In this document: positions 1 to 10,700 of the stretch, piece by piece | Numbering within the stretch: the first letter of the stretch is position 1 | Layout of the letters: the number at the start of each line of letters is the position of its first letter | Assembly (NCBI GenBank): GCA_024643545.1 | Contig: JAHEMR010000003.1 | Coordinates: 1-64,000 of the forward strand | Length of the DNA stretch: 64,000 bases | Direction: 5' to 3' | Source: Crocinitomicaceae bacterium | GTDB lineage: Bacteria; Bacteroidota; Bacteroidia; Flavobacteriales_D; Crocinitomicaceae | The notes under the pieces: model-generated | Told to the model about the DNA's origin: nothing | The model's database searches: none | The model's input: only the letters and a program-made list of their open reading frames with translations | Position numbers and translations under genes: made by a program

Positions 1-329
1 AGCCTGTGTGGGACCACTAGAACCCTGACGATACTGTCAGGGTTTTTTTATGCCCAAAACTTTCAGGCGAGAAGTCTATCCCGATCGAGGTACGAGTATC
101 GGGAAGCCTGTGTGGGACCACTAGAACCCTGACGATACTGTCAGGGTTTTTTTATGCCCAAAACTTTCAGGCGAGAAGTCTATCCCGATCGAGGTACGAG
201 TATCGGGAAGCCTGTGTGGGACCACTAGAACCCTGACGATACTGTCAGGGTTTTTTTATGCCCAAAACTTTCAGGCGAGAAGTCTATCCCGATCGAGGTA
301 CGAGTATCGGGAAGCCTGTGTGGGACCAC
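1..329. repeat. Tandem array of a 104-bp unit: three copies (1-104, 105-208, 209-312) plus a partial copy (313-329); may extend upstream of the window
   Basis: The string agcctgtgtgggaccactagaaccctgacgatactgtcagggttttttt...gagtatcggga restarts at 1, 105, 209 and 313; copies look identical by eye. Confidence 0.97.
21..49 (+). terminator. Terminator-like hairpin AACCCTGAC-gatact-GTCAGGGTT-TTTTT, repeated at 125-153 and 229-257
   Basis: Perfect inverted repeat followed by a T run in each 104-bp unit. Confidence 0.65.
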
Positions 330-358
330 AAAAAAAAACCCGTTTGGGGCTTTTTTTG
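330..358 (-). terminator. Possible intrinsic terminator for the minus-strand zeta-like/small ORF pair
   Basis: AAAAAAAACCC-gttt-GGGGCTTTTTTT stem with A/T runs on both sides, just 3' of the minus-strand ORFs. Confidence 0.5.
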
Positions 359-380
359 CTTTACGATATTATTTTATTGG

Positions 381-527
381 TTAAGGCTTTATTTCCTGTA
401 TTTTTCCATCCTTACTAATGACTACACTTTGTCCAAGTGCTCTTTTCGAAGCAACTAATTTTTGAGAGGATAATTGAATAGCTTTCTTGATTTTCTGATT
501 TAACAGTTCTTTTTCTTTATCGTTCAT
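381..527 (-). CDS. Small (48 aa) putative partner of the zeta-toxin-like ATPase
   Basis: Hand translation MNDKEKELLNQKIKKAIQLSSQKLVASKRALGQSVVISKDGKIQEIKP*; start codon overlaps the 3' end of the zeta-like gene in another frame. Below the 60-aa cutoff of the ORF track. Confidence 0.6.
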   Translation of the reverse strand: MNDKEKELLNQKIKKAIQLSSQKLVASKRALGQSVVISKDGKIQEIKP

Positions 528-1107
528 CAGCAATAAATTTTAATGTGTTAAATTTTTCCAATTGGTAAACATTGAACGCCCTATTTTGCTTCTTTTCTGC
601 GATTAAATCGGATTCTAAAGCGGAATTATCAAAGATTAACATAGAATCTACCTTATCTGCATACAAATTAAAAAGGTTTTTAATTCCTAATTTGTAGCGC
701 CTTTTGATTACTTCTTCTTCAATATGATGCCCCCCTTCAGAAACTCTTTTTTTAACGCGGTCTTTGGCCAGTTCAACAGATTCCAACCAAAAGAAAATCA
801 AAGTTACAAAATAACCGCTTGATTTTGCGCGATCAATTGTATGAATAAATGACCTCGTTGACAATGTTGTTTCAAATGAAAAATCTTGGTTTGATAGAAT
901 TAATTCATCAATTCGAGTAAGCATCAGTCTTCCCGCCTCAATGGAAACTTTTTCCGGTTGAAATGGAGATAATCCTCGAGCAATTTCATCTGCATTCACA
1001 AACTCTTTGCAATTGAGTAATTCAGGTAGGATATTAAACGAAGCAGTTGTTTTCCCAGCCCCATTGCATCCGCCAATGATATATAGTTTTTTAACATCCA
1101 CACTCAA
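517..1107 (-). CDS. Zeta toxin family / predicted ABC-type (P-loop) ATPase
   Basis: Walker A GGCNGAGKTT near the N terminus, then NADEIARGLSP and FETTLSTRSF motifs typical of the zeta-like kinase family. Confidence 0.8.
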   Translation of the reverse strand: MSVDVKKLYIIGGCNGAGKTTASFNILPELLNCKEFVNADEIARGLSPFQPEKVSIEAGRLMLTRIDELILSNQDFSFETTLSTRSFIHTIDRAKSSGYFVTLIFFWLESVELAKDRVKKRVSEGGHHIEEEVIKRRYKLGIKNLFNLYADKVDSMLIFDNSALESDLIAEKKQNRAFNVYQLEKFNTLKFIADER

Positions 1108-1253
1108 AGGTAAGAATCTTTTGAATTGAAATTATAAAGAAGAACTTTCACTCATTTTCTTTTTCGAAATCATGGTATTCTCATCATCAAAACATCTTAT
1201 ATCACTCAAATCCCTACGCAACAAGTTCGATATTTCAGACCTTTCGCCCACGA

Positions 1254-1326
1254 GAACCCTGACGATACTGTCAGTTTTTTTATGCCCAAAACTTTTCAGG
1301 CGAGAAGTCGATCTATATCGTGGGAA
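1254..1326. repeat. Degenerate dispersed copy of the 104-bp repeat
   Basis: gagaaccctgacgatactgtcag-tttttttatgcccaaaacttttcaggcgagaagtcgatctatatcgtgggaag matches the unit with indels and substitutions. Confidence 0.85.
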
Positions 1327-1429
1327 GAATTGCGGGTTGTTTTCACTTTGCTTTAATCTTGTTTTTTGTGAAAAATCCGGGGGCAATCTTCTTCATTTTG
1401 CCCCGTTCTAGAACGATAAAAATGGTTAT

Positions 1430-1972
1430 TTAACTGATTTTACATCGTTGCAACAAACAACTTGACTTCATTTCTTCCAATGAAATATGGGCGAAATCAG
1501 ACTTCATCATTTTCCGTTTGTGCAATGCGAACTCCTTTAATTTCATTCCTTCGTAGAATCGACGGATGTGTGTTTCATTTTCCAAAATTAATCCTGGAAC
1601 TTGCATTAATTTTCCATCTTCGTTTTTAGAAGCCATGGTGAAATAACAGGAATTTGTATGAGTGACTAGTCCAGTACGTGGATTTAGTGCTTCCACACGC
1701 ATCCCAATAATCATGGATGTATTTCCAACGTAGTTCACGGAAGCCTTCAAGGATACTAAATCCCCTACCTCCACTGGATGTAAGAATTCAACTCCTTCTA
1801 CTGCGACGGTTACCGCATAAGCCCCACAATGCTTAGCCGCTGTCACATACGCTACTTTGTCCATTAAGGAAAGTAAAATTCCACCGTGAACTTTTCCACC
1901 AAAATTAGCAAAGCTTGGTACCATGAGTTCCGTTAATATGGTTTCTGAATGTTGAATTGTTTTATATGACAT
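1430..1972 (-). CDS. Acyl-CoA thioesterase, hotdog fold (YciA/acyl-CoA hydrolase-like)
   Basis: FGGKVHGGILLSLMDKVAYVTAAKH and EFLHPVEVGDLVSL hotdog motifs. Confidence 0.85.
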   Translation of the reverse strand: MSYKTIQHSETILTELMVPSFANFGGKVHGGILLSLMDKVAYVTAAKHCGAYAVTVAVEGVEFLHPVEVGDLVSLKASVNYVGNTSMIIGMRVEALNPRTGLVTHTNSCYFTMASKNEDGKLMQVPGLILENETHIRRFYEGMKLKEFALHKRKMMKSDFAHISLEEMKSSCLLQRCKIS

Positions 1973-2140
1973 GATTTGATTTTTATGAATAATGAATCTA
2001 TGAAACTCATACTGATGCTAAATTAGTTAGTTTTTGGGAGCGTTCTAACTAAAACTGATTAATAATTGATTGACACTATTTTAACATCGAATAATTGATG
2101 ATGAAATAAATAATTACTTATTTTTATCAAAAAAGAAAAC

Positions 2141-2734
2141 ATGAATCCAATTCTACATCAAAACCTTTTCCTCATCAAGGAGCACATCGGAATGTTTAAA
2201 GCCGCAAATAACTTTGACATTTATAATCCTGAAACGGGTGAGCAAATGATGACGTGTCGCGAGGAGAAATTGAGCTTTTTCACTAAAATGTTTCGTTTTA
2301 CAAAGTATAAAATAATGACACCATTCCATGTGGAAATCAAAGACCTTACTGGAGCACCAATTATAAGCATCACACGTAAATCTTCTTTTTTTGGTTTTGC
2401 ATTAGTGAATGTGTTGGATGAAAATGGTAACGTTGTTGGATCCATGAAACGCAAATTCCGACTGGGAGGTGCAAAACTTGAATTGAATGACGCCGCAGGA
2501 GAATTATTGTGCACGTTGAAGGGGAATTTCATTGGGTGGGATTTCAAAATCACAAAAGAAGAGCAAGAATTAGCCACTATTTCTAAAAAATGGGCAGGAA
2601 TTGGAAAGGAATTATTTACTTCCGCAGACAACTATATTTTATCCATCAATGATCAGGTAGCAACAAACGAAAATTCACGCATGCTGATGTTAGCAGCGGT
2701 ACTATGCATTGATTTCTTGTTGAAGGAAAATTAA
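2141..2734 (+). CDS. LURP-one-related / scramblase-like family protein
   Basis: Tubby-like pattern: F.IYNPETGEQMM, ISITRKSSFFGFALVNVLDENGNVVGSMKRK. Confidence 0.6.
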   Translation: MNPILHQNLFLIKEHIGMFKAANNFDIYNPETGEQMMTCREEKLSFFTKMFRFTKYKIMTPFHVEIKDLTGAPIISITRKSSFFGFALVNVLDENGNVVGSMKRKFRLGGAKLELNDAAGELLCTLKGNFIGWDFKITKEEQELATISKKWAGIGKELFTSADNYILSINDQVATNENSRMLMLAAVLCIDFLLKEN

Positions 2735-2807
2735 TCCTTAAGCACTGATTACTCTCGACACAACCTTTCTGTCCCATCAATTATTTTACATTCACTCGAT
2801 TTATCAA

Positions 2808-3143
2808 CTGTTTAAATACTTCGTCATAGCAGCGATCCTATTTGCTGCATTTGTCACTAATCCGAGCGAACAGAACTTTAATTCCAAAGTTGAAAATCAG
2901 TTATTGAAGGAACTCAACGCGAATGAAGGAGGAAATTTTGTAACTGAATTGATCACCTCTAGCTTAGTTGGTTCTTTAATCTGGAACTTGGTGCATGTTG
3001 ATTACCAAGATTTCAAATTGTGTTGCACGTTTGAAATGCGCATTGGCAACAAAGAAATAAAATTCTTGGGCATTTACGGTCAAATCATTCCAATTTCAGG
3101 TAGTGGCTCATTAACGGAACTTTCGGGGGAATTAGCCATGTAA
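2808..3143 (+). CDS. DUF4359-like small membrane-associated protein, probable non-ATG start
   Basis: The frame is open from 2742. A CTG at 2808 gives (M)FKYFVIAAILFAAFVTNPSEQNFNSKVENQLLKELN..., adding a hydrophobic N terminus absent from the track ORF starting at 2904. Confidence 0.5.
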   Translation: MFKYFVIAAILFAAFVTNPSEQNFNSKVENQLLKELNANEGGNFVTELITSSLVGSLIWNLVHVDYQDFKLCCTFEMRIGNKEIKFLGIYGQIIPISGSGSLTELSGELAM

Positions 3144-3244
3144 AATTACATGCTTTATTTTACAGCCAAAACACCTCGATTCCTTTCCAGACTTAAGTTG
3201 CTAAAAAAAAATCGCCGCTATTAAAGGAGAGAAACAGATATTGC

Positions 3245-4477
3245 TTATCCCCTAACTTTTTTCACTGCACTCATCCCAAGTTCCAGAATCATACTGAATA
3301 CTGAACGGAGTGGTGATCGTTTGCTATTCGGATCTTGACCTTTTCCCAATAAATGAATTTGATCCGTGTACCAAACGATTTCCAAAGGAAACGTTCGGTC
3401 TAAAAATGGAAATCCAGTTGTTAAGGGCTTTACCAAACTTGCCACATCTTTTCCAGAAAGTAATTCATTCGAGAAATCTGGATTTATGGCCAATGATCGC
3501 GCAATTCCAACCATGTCGCACACACCTGAAGCTAATGCTTCATTCATTCCATGGGAGGTTCTGAATCCACCAGTCAGCATCAACGGGGACTTGACGATTT
3601 TTCGCACTTCTTCGCAGTAATCCAAGAAATAAGCTTCTCTTGCCTTGGTGGATTCTTTGACATTTGTTCCCGTCATCACAGGTGTTTCGTAGGTTCCTCC
3701 CGAAATTTCGATGAGATCCATTCCCAGTTCAGATAAGTGTTTCACAACTTTCATCGAGTCCTCCATGGTAAAACCACCTTTTTGAAAATCCGCTGAATTG
3801 AGTTTGATGCTGATTGGGAAATCTGGTCCAACTTCGACGCGAATGGCTGTGTAAATTTCGCTCACAAAACGCATTCGATTTTCAATCGTTCCACCCCATT
3901 TATCCGTGCGCTGGTTATGCGTTGGAGATAGAAACTGACTCACCAGGTATCCATGTGCACCATGAATTTGGACGCCTGTGAATCCACTTTCCTTACAGAC
4001 TTTTGCTGCAAAAGCAAAGCGCTCAATGATTTCGAGAATTTCCGATTCGCTCAATTCTCTTGGCGTATTGAACACACGACTCAATGGTTTTTTCAATGGA
4101 ATTGCCGACGGCGCAACCGGTAACTTACTTAAAAACTTCGGTGACTGCTTTCCCGGATGATTGAGTTGAACCCAAATGTGCGTATCGTTTTTACGTCCCG
4201 CATTCGCCCACAATTTCAAGCATGGATCATTGATGCCTTTTTCAATGACCACATTATGTGCTTCACCAAGCGCGCGTTGGTCCACCATGACATTTCCAGT
4301 GATGAGTAATCCCGTACCGCCATCTGCCCAACGACCATAAAGCGTTTCAAAGGATCTATTTGACACAAATCCTTTTGAGCCCATGTTTTCACTCATGGCA
4401 GATTTGCCGATTCTATTTTTAATTGTTGCCCCACATGGAAGCATCAGGCTATCAGAAATGTTTGTTTTACTCATCAA
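3245..4477 (-). CDS. NADH:flavin oxidoreductase / old yellow enzyme family
   Basis: WVQLNHPGKQSP, GVQIHGAHGYLVSQFLSPTHNQRTDKWGG(T/S)IENRMRF signature. Confidence 0.93.
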   Translation of the reverse strand: MMSKTNISDSLMLPCGATIKNRIGKSAMSENMGSKGFVSNRSFETLYGRWADGGTGLLITGNVMVDQRALGEAHNVVIEKGINDPCLKLWANAGRKNDTHIWVQLNHPGKQSPKFLSKLPVAPSAIPLKKPLSRVFNTPRELSESEILEIIERFAFAAKVCKESGFTGVQIHGAHGYLVSQFLSPTHNQRTDKWGGTIENRMRFVSEIYTAIRVEVGPDFPISIKLNSADFQKGGFTMEDSMKVVKHLSELGMDLIEISGGTYETPVMTGTNVKESTKAREAYFLDYCEEVRKIVKSPLMLTGGFRTSHGMNEALASGVCDMVGIARSLAINPDFSNELLSGKDVASLVKPLTTGFPFLDRTFPLEIVWYTDQIHLLGKGQDPNSKRSPLRSVFSMILELGMSAVKKVRG

Positions 4478-4770
4478 ATTACTTTTGTGTCTAACTTTTC
4501 CTAAAGGTATTTAATTTCGCGAACCAAGTGCTTCATCCAAAATAAAATACAACAAATCTTCCGATTTCACATCAAAAAAAAAACAGTGAATCAACACCCA
4601 TTTTGACTTGTTTTTCAAGCACCAAATCAGCACACCGGAACTGCTTTTTCCATTGCCCATTCCCTTTTAAAACAAAGCAGAAAACACCAAAAATAATAAG
4701 GGAAAATAGGGGAAATGATAAATAAATAAAATCTTAACAAACTTAAGTTTTTTCTTAGGAACGACTTTCG

Positions 4771-4778
4771 TAACTTTG
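4771..4778 (+). promoter_or_regulatory. Bacteroidota -7 promoter element TAACTTTG upstream of the giant adhesin
   Basis: Matches TAnnTTTG, 18 bp before the TTG start; the -33 element is not clear. Confidence 0.55.
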
Positions 4779-4795
4779 AAGTAAATATCAAGCTT

Positions 4796-7700
4796 TTGAA
4801 TACACTCTCTACTCGTTTTAAAATATTTGTTTTACTAGCTTTTTTTGTCTTAGCGAATTCATACACAAACGCACAATGTGTCGGTTCATCTGTTACCTTA
4901 GGCGCTGATCAATACTATTGTGCTGGGACACCCGTTACTCTTACACCTACTGTATCAAATGCACCAACGGGAACAGCAACTTATTCTTGGACGTTTCAAA
5001 GTAATCCGATTTCACCAAATCCAACAGGTACCACTTACACTATTCCGGCAAATCAATCCGGTACTTATGCAGTCACAATTACGTACGGTCCAAATTGTGT
5101 GATCACGGATGAAGTGGTGATTGGATTTTTACCTGTTCCAACCATAGGGTCAAACCAATGTATTTCGACTGGAAACGCCGCAAATTTATCTGTTAATTTT
5201 AGTCCTGCATTACCTTCAGGTGTCAATGCGACATATGCATGGACCGGACCAAATGGATTTACCTCAAGTTCATCAAATCCATCAATAAGTTCGTTTAACA
5301 GTTTGAATTCTGGTAGTTACAATGTAACCGTATCCTTTAATACAAGCTCTAGTTCAACTTGTACATATAACTTAACAACCAATCTTTATTTAACACCATC
5401 AACCCCATCCTTTTCCATTCCTTCGAATGGATGCCCAGGTACAAATTACTCTCCAACTGGATTTACCGTTCAGCCAAACACAAGTTATTCTTGGAGTATT
5501 TCTCAATCGAGTAATAGTACTGGACTAAATAGTTCTGCTCCAGTTTTCAATTTCACGAATTCTGGTATTAATTCAATAACAGTTACCGCTACACAAAACG
5601 GATGTAGCTCTACTTCGAGTAGTCAGGGGATTTCCATATTAAATTTGGGACTTAATGATCCGGACATCGCGCCTACCTCTAGCCCTAATTCATATTTAGC
5701 CTCCCCCGTACCATTTGGCGGAGCGTTAACTTATAAGATTTGTGGTTCAAATAATGTATCGTCTGTTCAAATTTCAAATTTTCCACCTTCGTCGAATAAT
5801 TCGGCAACTCAATATTCCATTACATGGGGAAACAACCCTCCAATAAATTTCGCAAATGGAAGCAGTACGACACAATCCATATTAATTGGAAATAATCCAT
5901 TTACCATAAGCGCCAGTTATGGTGGATGCACAACAAGCATTAACTACAATATTTATGTAGGATCAAATCCATATGTTAGTGTAGGAGTAGGAAACAGTAC
6001 TGGCTTATGTCCAGGTCAAAACGTTATTGCGAATATAACTCCAGTTGGCCAACTTGGTCAACAAAATTCACCTGGAACTACCTATTCCCTTTATTTTTCA
6101 AATAATCCCAATACTATCGTACAAACGTTTACCGATCTGACATCTACAACGGCCGCACAACCTGTAGTTTTTAATCAAAGCTCTTGTGGAAATGCCCCGC
6201 TAAATAATTGTTATCCTAGTCAAGCAAATGTATATTATGCGTATGTAGTAGCTACGAATGCTTGTGACAATTCCTGTGCAAATTCACCTGCTATTACTAT
6301 AAACGACAAACCAGATGCAAATTTCACAGTTTCTAAATCAATTGTTTGTCCAAATTCAAATATAACCATAACAAATACAGGCACAAACGGAAATACGATA
6401 TCAGGCTCCGCAACTAGTGGTTACAGCTGTTCAATAAATACTAAAATAAAATATGTTATTTCCCCTAATTCTGGATTCACAGTTGTTTCCGGTGATTTAG
6501 GAGGGAATAGTGGTAATTTCAATAATTGGACTGGAACAAATACAGTCGTTTTAAATTTCACATCACCAGGCACATATACTATTAAACAATATGCGCAATC
6601 AAACAATTGTGGATCCGATTCAATTATTAAAACCATTTGCGTCATCAATCCACCAATAAGTGTAATTAGCCCATATTCTACCATTCAATGTTCTCCGGCA
6701 ACTCTATCACTTTCAAGTAATTCTATTTTACCAACTTGTGGCACAACTCCGATTCCGGTGGCTTATTTATGGTCCGTAACTAATCCTACAGGTTGTTCGA
6801 GTTGCAGTAACACAATCAGTTCCCCTACCTCTGCAAATTCAAATTTTTCTTTCACAAACAATTCAAATTCAATTCAAACTTATACAGTCAATCTTTCGGT
6901 AACGCCTTTAGATCCGATTACAAACCTCCCGTTAAGCGGTCCAGGTTGCTCTAATACTAGTTCAATTCCCATCCAAGTTTATCCTAGTGTTCAAATAACG
7001 CCTATAACAACGTGTAATGGAACATTAAATTGGAATTTAGCAAATCAAGTGAACGTTCCGAGTACATTTACATGGCAAGCTGCAGACAATGCGTATGTTT
7101 CTGGAGAAACCACCACCTCGCAATCAACTTCAAGTATTACAGATGTTTTAGTGAATAACTCTACAACTGCACAAACTGTAACATATACGGTAAATGCGGT
7201 ATCTGTAACTGGATCATGTACAGCCACAAACACATTTACAGTTAACTTAGTGACACCTCTTAGTGTACAAGCTTTAACGAATCAAACAATTTGTGTCGGA
7301 GGAGGACTTTCTGCTCCTTTGGTTTTGAATTATAGCGGGGGAAGTGGATCAGCAACTTTTTCATGGAGTCTCAATTCATCAACATCACAAATTGCCACCA
7401 CGGCTTCCTATTCACCACCATCATTTAATACTGTTGGAAGTTATTTATACACAGGGACTGTTTTTTCTGGACCATCTGGATGCGTTCAAACCGTAAGTCA
7501 ATCAGCAACGATTACCGTTGTTGCCGATCCAACAATAACAACACAACCAATTAATGCGAGTTATTGTCAAAACGCAAGTCCGGTTACACCATTATCTGTT
7601 ATTGCGACTGGAGGAACGGGTTCTTTTAATTATCAATGGTATTCAAATCTAAACAACACAAATAGTGGCGGACAATCTATTTCCGGTGCAAATCTTAGCA

Positions 7701-10700
7701 CCTTCACACCACCCAATTCTTCCATCGGCAACTATTATTATTACTGTATAATTACACAAACAGGATTAAATTGTAGTGTTGTATCAAATGTCGTTCAAGT
7801 CGTTGTTAATTCCCCTCCAACAATTACTTCCCAACCACAAAACCAAACCATCTGTGTAGGTGGGACACTGACTACTTTGAATGTTGGTTTTTCAGGAGGA
7901 ACGGCGAATCCAACGTATCAATGGTATTCAAATACAACAAATGCTAACACAGGTGGGACATTACTTTCTGGTGAAACAAATGCAAACCTAACATTGCCCG
8001 CTACTTTAAATGGTACGGCTTCCAATTCCTATTATTATTGTGTCATTAACTTCGGCTCTGCTAGTGGGTGTTCAGTAATTACAAGTAATGCTGCAACAAT
8101 AAGCGTTTTAGCTGACCCTACATTTAGCGTTCAACCAATTCAATCTCAAACAATTTGTCAAGGTGGATCGTTAGCAAATCCATTAACAGTTGTAGTAATT
8201 GGCGGATCAGGGAATTCAACTTACCAGTGGTACACTGTAAATGGCACAACATATAACAGCATAGCCAATTCAAATTCAGCGAATTACAATCCATCTATCT
8301 ATTCAACAGTAGGAAACTTTACCTACGCTGTTTCAGTTACCCAAACGGTTAGTGGATGCGCTTCTACTTATTCGACAAATGCAGAAGTAATCGTCGCAGC
8401 CGACCCTACCGTTTCCATAACTTCAGGAGCAAATTATTGTCAAAATGCAAGTACAATAACCCCACTGACCGTTAGTGCAACTAATGGCAATGGATCCGCT
8501 TTTACTTACCAATGGTTTTCAAACTCAACGAATACCAATTCAGGTGGAATCCCTCAAGGGAATAGTAACAGCGCTTCATTTAGCCCACCCGTGAATGCAA
8601 CTGGAACGCTGTATTACTATTGCATTGTTACCAACGCCCCATCAAGCACTGGCTGTTCAACAACGTCCAATACTGCAGCTATAACAGTGAATGCTGGCCC
8701 TTCAATTTCGACACCACCTCAAAGTCAGGCTGTCTGTGCGGGTGGGACACTTTCTGCTTTAAATGTAGCTTACACCGGTGGAACAGGTTCTGTAACTTAC
8801 CAATGGTACAGTAATGCAACGAATACTACATCAGGTGGAACACCTGTTGGAACATCGTCAAGTTCATATGCCCTACCTTCAACACTTAACGCATCAGTTG
8901 GAACCTTCTATTATTATTGTGAACTTTCTTTTGGTGGGTCAGGGGGGTGTTCTCAAATTACCAGCTCAGTAGCAACAATTAATGTTGTGGCTAGTCCAAT
9001 AGTAACTGCTCCAAACTCACAAACCATTTGTACGGGTGGTAATCCTTTAGCTATGTCCGTGAGTGCAAGCGGTGGTATTAATTCTTCCTACAGTTATCAA
9101 TGGTACAATGCTTCAGGGGCAATTTCAACTGCAAATAGTGTTAATTATTCACCGCCATCCAGCGCCGGAACTTACTACTGCGTTGTTTCCATTTTACCGT
9201 CTACAAGCGGATGTAGTACAAACTCTGCCAATGCCACGGTTACGATTGAGCCGGACCCAACGATTTCCGCTCCACAAAGCGCGAATTATTGTCAAAATGC
9301 AGGTACTGTTGCAGCATTATCCGTAACCGCAAATGGTGGGATTAGTTCTGCATATGTTTACCAATGGTATAGTAACACGAATAATAATACTTCTTCAGGT
9401 ACAGCAATTTCTGCTGCAAATGGCGGCACATCTGCTTCATACACTCCACCTGTAAACAACACCGGAACACTTTACTATTTTTGCGTAGCAAGTATCAATC
9501 CTAGTTCAACAACTGGTTGTTCTGTTACTTCTGATATTGCAACCATCACCGTCAATGCTGGTCCAACTATTACCACGCCACCTCAAAGTCAGGCTGTCTG
9601 TGTGGGCGGGACACTTTCTGCTTTAAATGTAGCTTACACCGGAGGAACAGGTTCTGTAACTTACCAATGGTACAGTAATGCAACGAATACTACATCAGGT
9701 GGAACACCTGTTGGAACATCGTCAAGTTCATATGCCCTACCTTCAACACTTAACGCATCAGTTGGAACCTTCTATTATTATTGTGAACTTTCTTTTGGTG
9801 GGTCAGGGGGGTGTTCTCAAATTACCAGCTCAGTAGCAACAATTAATGTTGTGGCTAGTCCAATAGTAACTGCTCCAAACTCACAAACCATTTGTACGGG
9901 TGGTAATCCTTTAGCTATGTCCGTGAGTGCAAGCGGTGGTATTAATTCTTCCTACAGTTATCAATGGTACAATGCTTCAGGGGCAATTTCAACTGCAAAT
10001 AGTGTTAATTATTCACCGCCATCCAGCGCCGGAACTTACTACTGCGTTGTTTCCATTTTACCGTCTACAAGCGGATGTAGTACAAACTCTGCCAATGCCA
10101 CGGTTACGATTGAGCCGGACCCAACGATTTCCGCTCCACAAAGCGCGAATTATTGTCAAAATGCAGGTACTGTTGCAGCATTATCCGTAACCGCAAATGG
10201 TGGGATTAGTTCTGCATATGTTTACCAATGGTATAGTAACACGAATAATAATACTTCTTCAGGTACAGCAATTTCTGCTGCAAATGGCGGCACATCTGCT
10301 TCATACACTCCACCTGTAAACAACACCGGAACACTTTACTATTTTTGCGTAGCAAGTATCAATCCTAGTTCAACAACTGGTTGTTCTGTTACTTCTGATG
10401 TTGCTACGATTACTGTAAACCTATCTCCATCTTTTGCTACACAACCCATTGCCAATCAAACGATTTGTCTAGACGGGAATTTTACCCCATTGAATGTGGT
10501 ATATCAAAATGGTACAGGAACACCAACGTATCAATGGTACAGTAATACGGTAAACAATACGTCGAACAGCACACTTATCCAAAATGAAACAAATGCAAGC
10601 TACACTCCTACTAGTAACGTTATTGGCACAACTTATTATTACTGTGTAGCTACGTTCGCATCTGGAGGTTGTTCGTCGATTATTTCTACAATATCCACTG

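Noticed and set aside
1-329. Possible CRISPR array from regular repeats
   Set aside because: The 104-bp units are directly contiguous with no variable spacers and no cas genes are recognisable.
258-458. 66-aa ORF MPKTFRREVYPDRG...
   Set aside because: It reads through the 104-bp repeat and the adjacent terminator; coding is not supported.
1132-1411. 84-aa and 79-aa ORFs on opposite strands
   Set aside because: Mutually overlapping and covering the degenerate repeat copy; no protein family resemblance.
4627-4866. 79-aa minus ORF over the giant adhesin 5' end
   Set aside because: Low-complexity, overlaps the adhesin promoter and signal peptide; likely fortuitous.
9063-10190. Two identical 87-aa ORFs (9063-9326 and 9927-10190)
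   Set aside because: Out-of-frame shadows inside the duplicated segment of the giant adhesin, not separate genes.
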